Below, one piece after another: positions 35,088 through 44,293 of a DNA stretch of 64,000 bases. Under the pieces are notes generated by a model that was not told where the DNA came from, made no database searches, and worked only from the letters and a program-made list of their open reading frames with translations. Each line of letters begins with the position of its first letter. Position 1 is the first letter of the stretch. The DNA is taken from assembly GCA_052143275.1 (NCBI GenBank), contig JBKQTH010000136.1, positions 4,311 to 68,310 on the forward strand, written 5' to 3'. The DNA is from JAJPKE01 sp052143275 (GTDB lineage Bacteria > Chloroflexota > Ktedonobacteria > Ktedonobacterales > JADMIN01). The position numbers and the translations under genes are program-made.

Positions 35088-36608
35088 ATGCTAGCCACCA
35101 GGCGGAGCCAACGCCGCATTCGACTCAAAGGTACCCTAGAATTTGGGGCGCACGCCTGTCGTCTCGCGGCGGCGGCACTGCTTGCCCTTGTGGCATTTGC
35201 CCTCCTCCTGTTGGCCGACGCCAGTGGCACCGTGCCGCCTTCACTGTCTCCAGTGCATGCAGTGGCAGTCCATGCCCAGCCTAAGGTTATGCCAACCGAT
35301 ACACCAACGGCTACCTCAACTGCCACCCCAACCAAAACTGCCACCCCAACCAAAACTGCCACCCCAACCAACACAGTTGCCGTGACACCGCCAAGCATCA
35401 CCGTAGTAAGTCCAGCAAGCGGTACTGGACCGGTAGGCGCGCATGTAACCATAGTAGGCTCTAACTTCACCAGCGCCAGCACGCACGTATTCGGATCTTC
35501 AAAGTCTGACTGTTCACAGTCGGATGGAACGCTCACGACGGTCAACGCGAGCGGTGGAAGTGTCAGCGCAACGTTTATCTGGCCGGTTTCCTTCGCTGTA
35601 GGCACGTACTATATCTGTGCCGACGGCATGACCGATTCCAGCGCCTCCTATCAGGTCCTCACGTCACTACCGCCTACCCTGAGTCTGTCGACGTTATCGG
35701 TAGAGGTTGGCCAGCCGCTCCACATACAAGGCAGCAACTTTGTTGGTCTACCCGCGGGCGCCGCGGTCTCCCTGACCGAAAGTGCCGCAGAGGCTAGCGG
35801 GGCAGGAACACTACAAACGTTGCCGGTCAATGGTGTCATTGACAGCAACGGTAGCTTTAGCGTGACCTGGACAGTGCAGGCCCCCCAAACTGGTGCGGCC
35901 ACGATCAAGGCCTATGCCGGATTCGTCGGTTCATCTCCGGCGGCCTTGCAGGCAAGTGCCTCGGTGACGATTCAGCTGGCCGCTACCGCAACCGTTGCAC
36001 CCAGTCCAACGGCGATACCTACCGCTGTAGGCAATTCTGCTACTACCTCGCCTCCTTCATCCGGCAACTCGGCTAATCCCCTGGGATTGATCATTCTCCT
36101 GGTCATCGGAATCATCATTTCCATGTTGGCCATAGTCGGCATCGTCGTCTACCTGATCCGCCGCCGAGTTCCCGGAAGCCACCAGAGACCGGAACCAGGC
36201 TACAACGGCTACGGCGATCCGGCGCTACCGCAGTCTCCGTACGGCGGTGGACCGGTAGGCCTCTTCTCCTCTAGCGGAAAGTACACCTGGCCTCACGCCT
36301 CCGGGCAGGTCTTCTCGCGGCCGGAAGATCCCGACTCACAACCTGGACCAGACTGGCAGCCGCGACCAATGAGCGGCTACTATCCCGCATACGACCCCAC
36401 GCAGCTCCTCCCCTACTCAAGTCAGTATGACCCTGCCTACGGCCAGAATACAGAGCAGCAGGCTCCACAAGATCCTTGGCACGATCCGCATGCCGACTAT
36501 GGGACCTATCCCCATGCAAACGAAGAACGGCACAATAGGGGCATCCCGCCAGACCCGGATGACGACCAGTGGCCTGATCTCGGCAGCAACAGTTGGGGCC
36601 AGCAGTAG
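35088..36608 (+). CDS. TIG/IPT-like cell-surface protein, membrane-anchored
   Basis: This 506-residue protein has an N-terminal signal or anchor (residues 22-40), a Thr/Pro repeat region (TKTATPTKTATPTNT), then IPT/TIG-like immunoglobulin folds. The first reads ITVVSPASGTGPVGAHVTIVGSNF and the second LSTLSVEVGQPLHIQGSNF. A single membrane span at about 325-350 (LIILLVIGIIISMLAIVGIV) leads to RRR and a 150-residue cytoplasmic tail rich in Pro, Tyr, Gly and Asp. TIG domains mediate binding at the surface. The inside tail is unusual and might be a target of the adjacent kinase, but that is inference. Confidence 0.72.
   Translation: MLATRRSQRRIRLKGTLEFGAHACRLAAAALLALVAFALLLLADASGTVPPSLSPVHAVAVHAQPKVMPTDTPTATSTATPTKTATPTKTATPTNTVAVTPPSITVVSPASGTGPVGAHVTIVGSNFTSASTHVFGSSKSDCSQSDGTLTTVNASGGSVSATFIWPVSFAVGTYYICADGMTDSSASYQVLTSLPPTLSLSTLSVEVGQPLHIQGSNFVGLPAGAAVSLTESAAEASGAGTLQTLPVNGVIDSNGSFSVTWTVQAPQTGAATIKAYAGFVGSSPAALQASASVTIQLAATATVAPSPTAIPTAVGNSATTSPPSSGNSANPLGLIILLVIGIIISMLAIVGIVVYLIRRRVPGSHQRPEPGYNGYGDPALPQSPYGGGPVGLFSSSGKYTWPHASGQVFSRPEDPDSQPGPDWQPRPMSGYYPAYDPTQLLPYSSQYDPAYGQNTEQQAPQDPWHDPHADYGTYPHANEERHNRGIPPDPDDDQWPDLGSNSWGQQ
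35323..35374 (+). repeat. 18-bp tandem repeat encoding a Thr/Pro linker
   Basis: Two identical 18-base units (CCACCCCAACCAAAACTG) at 35323-35340 and 35341-35358 are followed by a partial third unit. They encode the ATPTKT repeat. Being in multiples of three, copy changes would alter linker length without a frameshift. Confidence 0.9.
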
Positions 36609-36963
36609 GGCTCGAGGCCGGCGGTAACGGCATACAAGGCATGACCACCGGTGCGGTCCTTGCACTCGTCTGTTAAAATGTCGTACACAGCGTATCGCCA
36701 CCCGAATGCCGCACGAGCTGGGGAGAGCATGCACCGCCCGGTTGTTTTGGGAGGGACACAAAGGAGGCGTAGGTAAATCCCTGGATCTCGTCCGCCAGTG
36801 TCTTGTGTGAGATTTGAGCACCAGAGCGCGTATATCACTATAAGCCCAGGTGCTGTTTCTCTAGAGCGGGCTAAATATGTATGGTGCGCACATCCCCAGC
36901 GCACTCGACCCGGGTAGCGATATGTGTCGTATTGTGCTCATCATTTGGAGGTGCGGTTAATCT
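36609..36963. other. Intergenic region upstream of the liv operon
   Basis: About 355 bases with no supported gene. It must hold the promoter of the liv operon. A weak candidate is TTGAGC at 36814 with TATAAG at 36839, whose 19-base spacer is long. GGAGGTG at 36947-36953 is the ribosome-binding site of the next gene. Confidence 0.5.
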
Positions 36964-38253
36964 ATGCCCCGAATTCTAAAAGCCATTGCCAAGGGATCGC
37001 TTATCCCTATAGCAGCACTACTTGTGTTAGTGCTGTCCTTATCCGCCTGTGGTAGTAGTAGTTCGACTGGCACGTCCGCCAACAAGAACCTCGAAATCGC
37101 AACGCTCTTTGCCACGTCGTCCACTGACGGCGCCGACCAGCTGCCGGCGCAGTATGCTGTTGATCTGGCCGTGAGCCAGGCCAAATTACCCGATGGGTAT
37201 AAACTGAGCGTGGTACACGAAAACTATGAGAGTACTAATGGTAGTGGCCCGGATACCGGCATCGCCGCCACTGAAGCCACTGCCTTGGTCGCCAATTCCA
37301 GTGTGATGGGCATAGTCGGCCCATTCAACAGCGGCATCGCCAAAGTGACGATTCCGATCATCAACCAGGCTGGCCTGGTCATGATCAGCCCGACCAACAC
37401 CAATCCCGGACTGACCATTGAGTCCCAGGCGGCGGCTAATGGAATCAGCTGGACCCTGCTTCACCCGGCCGGCTTGCCGGACGCTTACTTCCGCACCTGT
37501 GGCAACGACATCACCCAGGGCGCAGTAGACGCGACAGTTGCCACCAGCGCGCCAATCAGCGCCACATCCGCCTTCGTGGTTGATGACGACACCGTCTATG
37601 GCGTGGGTCTGGCGAATTTCTTCACCACCTCGTTTACCGCCGATGGTGGCCATGCGGTCGGCTCCCGCACGCACATTACCTCCTCGCAGGTCAGCAACCT
37701 TTCCTCGCTCGCCTCGACCATTGCGTCACTCAATCCTAATATCGTCTTCTATGGTGGCGTCACCTCCGGTGGTGGCGGCGCCCTGAAGAAGGACCTGGTG
37801 GCTGATGGCTACACCAAGCCGATGGTTGGCGGCGACGGCATCGCCGATGACCCATCTTTCCTGACGACAGCTGGCAGCGCCGCTGGTAACACTTTTGGCA
37901 GTGTTGCCGCTCCAGATACCTCGACGCTGACGACTTCGGCGGCGCTTGCGTTCAAGAACGACTACACCACCTATGTCGCCGGCATGCCCAACAACCAGCT
38001 ATTGCCGTACAGCACGATGTCCTACGACGTAGCCAATATCGAGATCCAGGCGATCACTGACGCCATCAACTCCGGTAAACCGGTTACCCGAGCCGCCGTG
38101 CTCAGCGCGGTCTCCAGCATCCACTACGATGGATTGACGGGCAACATCTACTTCAATGCGCAAGGCGACAACGCCGGTCAGAAGGTGTTCAGCATTTACG
38201 GAGTTAGCCCGACGACGAACATGTGGGTCTTCGTGACCCAGGTCAATGGTTGA
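36964..38253 (+). CDS. livJ: ABC transporter substrate-binding lipoprotein, branched-chain amino acid/amide type
   Basis: This 429-residue lipoprotein has the signal LLVLVLSLSACGS with lipobox Cys29 and a periplasmic-binding fold of the Leu/Ile/Val type: VVHENYES, ALVANSSVMGIVGPFNSGIA, NQAGLVMISPTNTNPGLT and a C-terminal YDVANIEIQAITDAINSGK. It captures a ligand outside the membrane for the LivHM permease. Family members bind branched-chain amino acids, amides or urea, so the ligand is not certain. GGAGGTG precedes the ATG. A 10-bp stem-loop after the gene (38318-38347) may keep its transcript more abundant than the downstream permease genes. Confidence 0.9.
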   Translation: MPRILKAIAKGSLIPIAALLVLVLSLSACGSSSSTGTSANKNLEIATLFATSSTDGADQLPAQYAVDLAVSQAKLPDGYKLSVVHENYESTNGSGPDTGIAATEATALVANSSVMGIVGPFNSGIAKVTIPIINQAGLVMISPTNTNPGLTIESQAAANGISWTLLHPAGLPDAYFRTCGNDITQGAVDATVATSAPISATSAFVVDDDTVYGVGLANFFTTSFTADGGHAVGSRTHITSSQVSNLSSLASTIASLNPNIVFYGGVTSGGGGALKKDLVADGYTKPMVGGDGIADDPSFLTTAGSAAGNTFGSVAAPDTSTLTTSAALAFKNDYTTYVAGMPNNQLLPYSTMSYDVANIEIQAITDAINSGKPVTRAAVLSAVSSIHYDGLTGNIYFNAQGDNAGQKVFSIYGVSPTTNMWVFVTQVNG

Positions 38254-38317
38254 TGGTAGGATCGGCTACCCTCGTCTAGCCTTTCTTATCGATTGTCCCC
38301 GAACGATCGGGTAGTAC

Positions 38318-38347
38318 GGAGCAGGCCTTCACATTGGGGCCTGCTCC
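38318..38347 (+). terminator. GC-rich stem-loop between livJ and livH (partial terminator or stabiliser)
   Basis: GGAGCAGGCC (38318-38327) and its exact complement (38338-38347) enclose a 10-base loop. It is followed by TGCTATACT rather than a T run. It lies 65 bases after livJ and 156 before livH, a place where such structures often reduce read-through or protect the upstream mRNA. Confidence 0.55.
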
Positions 38348-38503
38348 TGCTATACTCTGATCCACCCAGAGCGCGCGGAGGTATGGGCCTCTGCCACCTA
38401 TTCGCGACGCCGGACTCTAGAGGCATGTAAACATGGCAAACATGCGGCCATGCACAAGTCCTCCTCGTAGATAGGTCTCACAGTAGTAGAAGGGCGGATA
38501 CGT

Positions 38504-39460
38504 GTGCTCACGCTGGCCTCGCTGCTCGCCGGTGGCAGCAGTAATATCTTTCTGCAACAGATCGAGAACGGTATCACCCTGGGCGCGATGTATGCCCTGG
38601 TTGCGCTGGGGTACACTCTGGTTTACGGCATTATCGAGCTGATAAACTTCGCACATGGCGATGTCTTTATGTGGAGCACCGTCGTCACCTTCGTCGTCGT
38701 GGAGAGACTAGGCGTGACCAACGTACCAGCGACCGGAATTGCCGTGGTGGGACTGCTGGTACTGCTGCTCGTCATCGGCATGGGGATCTCCGGTTTTCTG
38801 AATGCGGGCATCGAGCGCGTGGCCTACCGCCGCCTGCGCAAAGCGCCGCGCCTGGCGCCGCTGATCGCGGCTATTGGCGCCTCATTTATCCTCGAAACGG
38901 TTGTGGCGCTCTGGCAGGGCACCAATTTCTATTCTTTCCCAACCATCTTCCCAACTGGTAGCTTTAACGTCTTCGGCGCCAGAGTCACCTATCTGGATAT
39001 CTTCATCGTGATCCTGTCCGTCGGGTTAATGTATGGCCTGGCCACTTTCATCAATACCAGCAGGCTCGGCCGCGCGATGCGGGCTACCGCCCAGGATCCT
39101 GAGGCGGCGGCTTTGATGGGAGTAAATATCAACCAGACGATCTCGGTAACATTCCTGATCGGTGGCGCGCTGGCCGGCGCCGCCGGAGTCGTCTATAACA
39201 TGTATGTTGGCCAGGTCTGGTTTCTCACCGGCTTCCAGCTCGGCCTGATCGCGTTCACCGCCGCCGTGCTTGGTGGTATCGGCAATATCTACGGCGCTGT
39301 TCTGGGCGGCTTCTTGATTGGCTTGATCGACTCACTGGCGATACAGTACCTGCCTGATGGGTTTGCCTGGAGTCTCGCGGTAGTGTTTGCCATTCTGGTA
39401 CTTATCCTCGTGTTCAGGCCTTCTGGCCTACTGGGCCAGCGAGTTCCAGATAAGGTGTAG
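38504..39460 (+). CDS. livH: Branched-chain amino acid ABC transporter permease
   Basis: This 318-residue inner-membrane permease of the LivH family has about eight membrane spans and the landmarks NGITLGAMYALVALGYTLVYG, IELINFAHGDVFM, RAMRATAQDPEAAALMGVN (the loop that contacts the ATPase) and FTAAVLGGIGNIYGAVLGG. The start is GTG 38504, with AAGGGCGG upstream. It pairs with LivM to form the translocation channel. Confidence 0.92.
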   Translation: MLTLASLLAGGSSNIFLQQIENGITLGAMYALVALGYTLVYGIIELINFAHGDVFMWSTVVTFVVVERLGVTNVPATGIAVVGLLVLLLVIGMGISGFLNAGIERVAYRRLRKAPRLAPLIAAIGASFILETVVALWQGTNFYSFPTIFPTGSFNVFGARVTYLDIFIVILSVGLMYGLATFINTSRLGRAMRATAQDPEAAALMGVNINQTISVTFLIGGALAGAAGVVYNMYVGQVWFLTGFQLGLIAFTAAVLGGIGNIYGAVLGGFLIGLIDSLAIQYLPDGFAWSLAVVFAILVLILVFRPSGLLGQRVPDKV

Positions 39461-39470
39461 GGGGAGGCGT

Positions 39471-40751
39471 ATGAGCACCAACAACCTCAGCGCGCTGAAG
39501 CGTAGAAGTACAACTAACCTCAGCGCCCTAATGGACAGCAAGCTAGCGGGTCGACAAGTGCGCTGGTATCTTGCCGGCTGGCGTTTTGGCATCATCATGG
39601 TGGTAGTCTCGATCTTCCTGCCATTTCTCCTGTATCAAATAGATCCTAGCCTCATTCCGGCCGCTATAGGCGTCGGGATTTACGTTATCCTGGCGCTGGG
39701 ATTGAATATCGTCGTAGGCTACGCCGGTCTCCTGGATCTTGGCTATGTCGCGTTCTTCGTGATCGGCTCGTATACGGTTGCGGTTGGCACTGGTGGCATC
39801 CTCCAGAGCGCTCAGGACAAGGTGGTCGTCATCCCCAGCACCAGCTTCTGGGTATTGTTACCGGTGGCTGCCCTCGTAGCAGGCCTGTTCGGCGTGCTGC
39901 TTGGCGCACCTACGCTCCGCCTCCGTGGCGACTATCTGGCTATCGTGACGCTCGGCTTTGGCGAGATCGTGCCCATTGTCTTCCAGAACGTGCCCTACTT
40001 CTTTGGCGCATTCGGGATGAGCGCCTTCCCGCCTACCGATGTTGGCCCCATCCGGTTCGGTGATCCACTCGATGAATTCCCTTTCTACTACCTGGTACTG
40101 GCACTGGTGGTGATCGTGATTCTGGGAGTGACGTCGTTACGTGGCTCGAGCATCGGCCGCGCCTGGATTGCCATACGCGAAGATGAGACAGCCGCCGCCG
40201 TCTCCGGCGTCAACCTGGTGCGAACCAAACTACTGGCATTTGGCCTGGGCGCGCTGGTTGGCGGTATTGGCGGCGCGCTGAATGCCAGCTTCGTTACCAC
40301 GATTGCTCCAAGCGATTTCAGCTTCAACATCTCGATTACGGTTCTGGTCATGATCGTGCTTGGTGGCCTGGGAAGCATTCCCGGCGTCATACTTGGCGCG
40401 GTTATTCTGCGTTTCATTGACATCTACCTGCTCAATCAAATTAATGTTTCCTTGCATGCCAGCTCATTGGTCGCCGACAATGGTGGCGCGCTACACTTCC
40501 TCAATAACGTGGACCTCGGCACCGCCAAATTCCTGATCTACGGGTTGGTGCTGCTCTCCATGATACTGCTGCGTCCTCAGGGGCTAATACCGGACGTCCG
40601 TCGCAAGCGCGAGCTACAGGGTATCGGCGCCTCGGCAGAGTCGGCGTCGGCAGTTGGCCTCTTCGAGCGCGCAGAGGCTAGCCTGGAAATGGAAGGTGGC
40701 GAGACGACCTTTGCCGGGGCCGGCTCGGACGCTGAAGGGCGGGAGGGCTGA
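39471..40751 (+). CDS. livM: Branched-chain amino acid ABC transporter permease
   Basis: This 426-residue permease of the LivM family has membrane spans starting near residue 38 and the family landmarks ALGLNIVVGYAGLLDLGYVAFF, APTLRLRGDYLAIVTLGFGEI, GRAWIAIREDETAAAVSGVN and LGGLGSIPGVILGAVILRF. A hydrophilic C-terminal tail of about 50 residues is longer than usual. ATG 39471 is chosen because GGGGGAGG lies just upstream; the open frame extends back into livH to 39387. The N-terminus carries a small internal repeat (NLSALKRR, NLSALMDS). Confidence 0.92.
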   Translation: MSTNNLSALKRRSTTNLSALMDSKLAGRQVRWYLAGWRFGIIMVVVSIFLPFLLYQIDPSLIPAAIGVGIYVILALGLNIVVGYAGLLDLGYVAFFVIGSYTVAVGTGGILQSAQDKVVVIPSTSFWVLLPVAALVAGLFGVLLGAPTLRLRGDYLAIVTLGFGEIVPIVFQNVPYFFGAFGMSAFPPTDVGPIRFGDPLDEFPFYYLVLALVVIVILGVTSLRGSSIGRAWIAIREDETAAAVSGVNLVRTKLLAFGLGALVGGIGGALNASFVTTIAPSDFSFNISITVLVMIVLGGLGSIPGVILGAVILRFIDIYLLNQINVSLHASSLVADNGGALHFLNNVDLGTAKFLIYGLVLLSMILLRPQGLIPDVRRKRELQGIGASAESASAVGLFERAEASLEMEGGETTFAGAGSDAEGREG

Positions 40752-40753
40752 CG

Positions 40754-41542
40754 ATGGCACAGAACGCACCACTTCTGGAGCTCACTGGCGTGACCAAAGT
40801 GTTTGGTGGTCTGACGGCGGTGGATGGGGTTACCATTCAAGTCAACAAAGGCGAGATCTTCAGCATCATCGGACCCAACGGCGCCGGCAAAACTACTGTC
40901 TTCAACCTGATCACCGGCATCTACAAGCCGGATCGCGGCACCATGTTCTTCAATGGACAGTCGATCAGCGGCCTCTCGCCGGATCGGGTGCTGCGGCGCG
41001 GTATAACCCGCACATTTCAGAATATCCGGCTCTTCAATAATATGTCGGTGATGGAAAACGTTCTAGTTGGCGAGCACAGTAAAATCCCCGGCGATCTGCC
41101 TTCGGTGCTGCTGCGTCTGCCGAACTATCGGCGAGCCGAGAAGCGAGCGGAGCAACGCGCGATCGAGCTGCTGTCCTTCTTCGGATCGTCGCTGGTGGCC
41201 CGTAAGGATGACTATGCGTCCAGTCTGGCGTACGCCGAGCGGCGGCGCGTAGAGATCGCGCGGGCGATGGGTTCTGAGCCCAAGCTCTTGATGCTTGACG
41301 AGCCGACTGCCGGTATGAATGAGGGCGAAACCGCCGAGGCCATGACCTATATCCAACGGCTGCGCAGCGAATTTGGTCTTACCATTCTCTTAATCGAGCA
41401 TAAGCTTCAGGTCACGATGGGCATATCCGACCGCATTGCGGTTCTCGACTATGGTCGTAAGATTGCTGAAGGGGTACCTGCTGAGATTCAGCGTAACGAG
41501 CTGGTGATTGAGGCCTATCTAGGTCGAAAGGCGTCGGTGTAA
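40754..41542 (+). CDS. livG: Branched-chain amino acid ABC transporter ATP-binding protein
   Basis: This 262-residue ATPase has Walker A GPNGAGKTTV, the LivG-type insertion between Q-loop and signature (FQNIRLFNNMSVMENVLVGEH), a degenerate signature around SSLAYAERRRVEIARAM, Walker B LLMLDEPTAGMN and the switch His in LLIEHKLQVT. It starts two bases after the livM stop, with GGAGG seven bases upstream. It energises the LivHM channel together with LivF. Confidence 0.94.
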   Translation: MAQNAPLLELTGVTKVFGGLTAVDGVTIQVNKGEIFSIIGPNGAGKTTVFNLITGIYKPDRGTMFFNGQSISGLSPDRVLRRGITRTFQNIRLFNNMSVMENVLVGEHSKIPGDLPSVLLRLPNYRRAEKRAEQRAIELLSFFGSSLVARKDDYASSLAYAERRRVEIARAMGSEPKLLMLDEPTAGMNEGETAEAMTYIQRLRSEFGLTILLIEHKLQVTMGISDRIAVLDYGRKIAEGVPAEIQRNELVIEAYLGRKASV

Positions 41543-41548
41543 TTCCTT

Positions 41549-42253
41549 ATGCTCGAGCTACATAATGTCAATACTGCCTATGGACCTAGCCTGGTCTTGC
41601 ATGATGTCACCCTACAGGTCAATAAAGGCGAGATCGTCTGCTTGCTTGGAGCAAATGCCGCCGGTAAGACCACCACCATGAAAACCATCTTCGGGTTGCT
41701 GAAGCCGCGTAGCGGCACCATTACGCTGGAGGGCGAGCGTATCGATACCCTTGCCACCGACGGCATTATCAAGCGAGGCCTGGCTCTGGTCCCCGAGGCA
41801 CGTCGTGTCTTCAGCCGCATGAGCGTACACGAGAATCTGGAGATGGGCGCCTATATGCTCAGTGACCGGGCCAGCATTGACCAGGAAGCCGAGAGTGTAT
41901 ACTCCCTATTTCCTCGCCTCAAAGAGCGCAACAAGCAACTGGCAGGTACACTCTCGGGCGGAGAGCAACAAATGCTGGCGATGGGGCGAGCGCTGATGGC
42001 ACAACCGCGCCTGATTTGCATGGATGAGCCGTCAATGGGTCTCTCGCCGATTCTGGTGCAGGCGGTTTTTGACACCATACAGCATATCCGTGACCAGGGG
42101 GTCACGGTCTTCCTGGTCGAGCAGAATGCTTTCATGGCGCTTAACATTGCCGACCGGGGCTATGTGCTGCAGCAAGGCCGTATCGTGCTAAGCGATACCG
42201 CGAAAAACCTGCTGACTAATGACCTGGTGCGGCGCGCTTATCTGGGCGGTTGA
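41549..42253 (+). CDS. livF: Branched-chain amino acid ABC transporter ATP-binding protein
   Basis: This 234-residue ATPase has Walker A GANAAGKTTT (Ala in place of the usual Gly in the middle), the LivF feature PEARRVFSRMSVHENLEMGAY, signature LSGGEQQMLAMGRAL, Walker B LICMDEPSMGLSP and the switch region FLVEQNAFMAL. It follows livG by six bases and closes the operon. It converges with the DUF2520 gene across 19 bases. Confidence 0.94.
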   Translation: MLELHNVNTAYGPSLVLHDVTLQVNKGEIVCLLGANAAGKTTTMKTIFGLLKPRSGTITLEGERIDTLATDGIIKRGLALVPEARRVFSRMSVHENLEMGAYMLSDRASIDQEAESVYSLFPRLKERNKQLAGTLSGGEQQMLAMGRALMAQPRLICMDEPSMGLSPILVQAVFDTIQHIRDQGVTVFLVEQNAFMALNIADRGYVLQQGRIVLSDTAKNLLTNDLVRRAYLGG

Positions 42254-42272
42254 TGCCTGCCGCGGTTTTTCT

Positions 42273-43259
42273 CTAGGGCGTTTCGAGCAGAGCACGGATG
42301 GCGGCGATCTGCTCTTGGGTAATGGTCTGCTTCTCTGCGGCCAAAAGGAGCGCAACTTGTGCTAAAGCACGGTAAGCTTCAGTAGCCGATTCCATTTGAG
42401 CTGCCAGCGATGTCGCGGAAGTGGGCACCTCCGATCCGGACAGTGAAACCTGCCGGAAGTGTTGCAACCAGTCAAGATGCGTAGCTACAGTGCCGGCGTC
42501 TCCTCGCGCCACCGGGCCGCTCAGAGCCTGGGGAATTCCCAGCTCGGCCATACTGTCTACCGAGGCGCGTACCAGCGGTAAGAGAGCCGACAACGATTCC
42601 CCCTGCCCCATGCCTAGAGTCTCAAAGAGCGCGCAGGCAGCGCCAACCAGCGCAACCACATAGTTTGAAGCAAATACCGCACCGATGTGATAGGGTATCC
42701 GGCTCTCCACACTAAGCTTCAGCAGGTGCCCCCGGAGTATGCCGACCAAGCGCTGTAGCTGCTCGGCCAGGGTTGGCTCCTCGGTGTCGAGCGCCCAGTA
42801 ACAGCCTCTTAACCTACCGAGCAGCTGGAGAGCAGGACGTTCAAGCTCGGCGCGGGGAAATGTCATCAAGGGGTGCAATGCCGCGACCTGCGCACCCATG
42901 TCGCGACTGGCGGCCAGTGCGGCGCTGGATTTGGCGCCGCTTAAGTGGACCGCGCTCTGGCCACTATGCCAGGGCAAGCTCTTGGCCAGCGGCTCGATCA
43001 TATCATCGGAGACCGCAAGGAATACCAGATCGCAGCTTTGGACCACTTCCGCTGGCGACAGCGCCTGGGCCATTCCTGTCGGTAACCGTTCGACCAGCGC
43101 CTTGGCATGGGCGAGATTTTTGGCCGCCACGGCTCTGATCTTGACGCCAGACTCCACCAGCGCACGAACTAGAGTCGATCCGACCGCGCCGGCACCAACA
43201 AAGCCAATGCTCTTAAACGATAAACTGTCCGCTGCGTCGTGCGTGGCCACTTCCGTCAA
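42273..43259 (-). CDS. Rossmann-like plus DUF2520 domain protein
   Basis: This 328-residue protein resembles ketopantoate or pyrroline-5-carboxylate reductases in fold. An NAD(P)-binding start (IGFVGAGAVGSTLVRALVESG) and DLVFLAVSDDMIEPLAK precede a helical DUF2520 domain with AALHPLMTFPRAE and YHIGAVFASNYVVALVGAA. The substrate is unknown; the family is often linked to pantothenate genes. Its ATG overlaps the sigma factor stop (ATGA), so it is translated from the same message. Confidence 0.85.
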   Translation of the reverse strand: MTEVATHDAADSLSFKSIGFVGAGAVGSTLVRALVESGVKIRAVAAKNLAHAKALVERLPTGMAQALSPAEVVQSCDLVFLAVSDDMIEPLAKSLPWHSGQSAVHLSGAKSSAALAASRDMGAQVAALHPLMTFPRAELERPALQLLGRLRGCYWALDTEEPTLAEQLQRLVGILRGHLLKLSVESRIPYHIGAVFASNYVVALVGAACALFETLGMGQGESLSALLPLVRASVDSMAELGIPQALSGPVARGDAGTVATHLDWLQHFRQVSLSGSEVPTSATSLAAQMESATEAYRALAQVALLLAAEKQTITQEQIAAIRALLETP

Positions 43260-44185
43260 TCAAGATAATCTTTCAGCACACGGCTCGATTGGGGGTGGCG
43301 CAGCTTTCGGATGGCACGCTCCTCAATCTGCCTTACACGCTCGCGGGTGACCTTAAGCTTTTTGCCAACCTCCTCGAGTGTGTGGTCATGATCATCTACC
43401 AGACCAAATCGCAGCTCGATGACCTGGCGCTCGCGTAGAGTAAGGTTGCCCAGCACCCGTCGCACCTCTTCCCGAAGGAGCGCCCGATCGGTTGTCTCCG
43501 ACGGCCCCTGCACCTGCACATCCTCAATAATATCAGCTAGCGAGTTCTCTTCCTCATCCGAGAGCGGCGCATCCAGTGAGAACACTTTCTCCGCCCAGAC
43601 CAATAGTTCACCCACGCGCTCGCCGGCGATTCCCAGTCGCTCGCCGATCTGCGAATTGGTCGGCTCGCGCCCCAGTTCCTGGTAGAGCTGGCGGGTCATA
43701 CGCTTGACCCGCATCACTTCTTCCATAATATAGACCGGCAATCGCACCGCTCGAGTGCCCTCGAGGATGGATCGGGTAATCGCCTGTTTGATCCACCAGG
43801 TGGCGTAGGTCGAGAAACGAAATCCTTTATTCGGATCGAACTTACTGACGGCGCGTATCAAGCCGATATTGCCTTCGCCGATCAAATCTTCCAGCGGCAA
43901 CCCTTGGCCAACGTACTTCTTGGCAATGCTTACGACCAATCGGAGATTGGCCTCAATCAGGTGATTGCGCCCCTCGCGGTCGCCGGCTTCCACGCGGCGA
44001 GCCAGACTCAGCTCGTTCTGAGCGGAAAGCAAGGGTATTCGGGAAATCTCACGTAGATACAGACGAAGACTGTCGCTCTGGGCCAGACCGCTCAGATCGG
44101 AGGTGTCGGTATCTATGGGAATGTCACGTTCAGCTCTAGCCGCGCGCTCAGCCTCATATGCGGCTGTGCGGTCGTCCATATTCAT
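43256..44185 (-). CDS. RNA polymerase sigma-70 family factor (RpoD/SigA-like)
   Basis: This sigma factor of about 309 residues has region 1.2 (SDSLRLYLREISRIPLLS), region 2 with NLRLVVSIAKKYVGQGLPLEDLIGEGNIGLIRA and FRFSTYATWWIKQAI (-10 recognition), region 3 with RLPVYIMEEVMRV, and region 4 with LTLRERQVIELRFGL and TRERVRQIEERAIRKLRHP (-35 recognition). No long region 1.1 is present, as in group 2 or compact primary sigma factors. ATG 44185 or 44179 are the plausible starts; neither has a clear ribosome-binding site, and the frame is open to 44293. It overlaps the DUF2520 gene by four bases. Confidence 0.93.
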   Translation of the reverse strand: MNMDDRTAAYEAERAARAERDIPIDTDTSDLSGLAQSDSLRLYLREISRIPLLSAQNELSLARRVEAGDREGRNHLIEANLRLVVSIAKKYVGQGLPLEDLIGEGNIGLIRAVSKFDPNKGFRFSTYATWWIKQAITRSILEGTRAVRLPVYIMEEVMRVKRMTRQLYQELGREPTNSQIGERLGIAGERVGELLVWAEKVFSLDAPLSDEEENSLADIIEDVQVQGPSETTDRALLREEVRRVLGNLTLRERQVIELRFGLVDDHDHTLEEVGKKLKVTRERVRQIEERAIRKLRHPQSSRVLKDYLD

Positions 44186-44293
44186 AAAACACTCGGGCTG
44201 GACACCCATCCCCCTGTGGGGATAGGGAGGAAAGCCCAGTCCTTTCTCCGTGGTAACTAGCCCGTTTGCGGGGGAGTGCCAGCACAATAGCAT

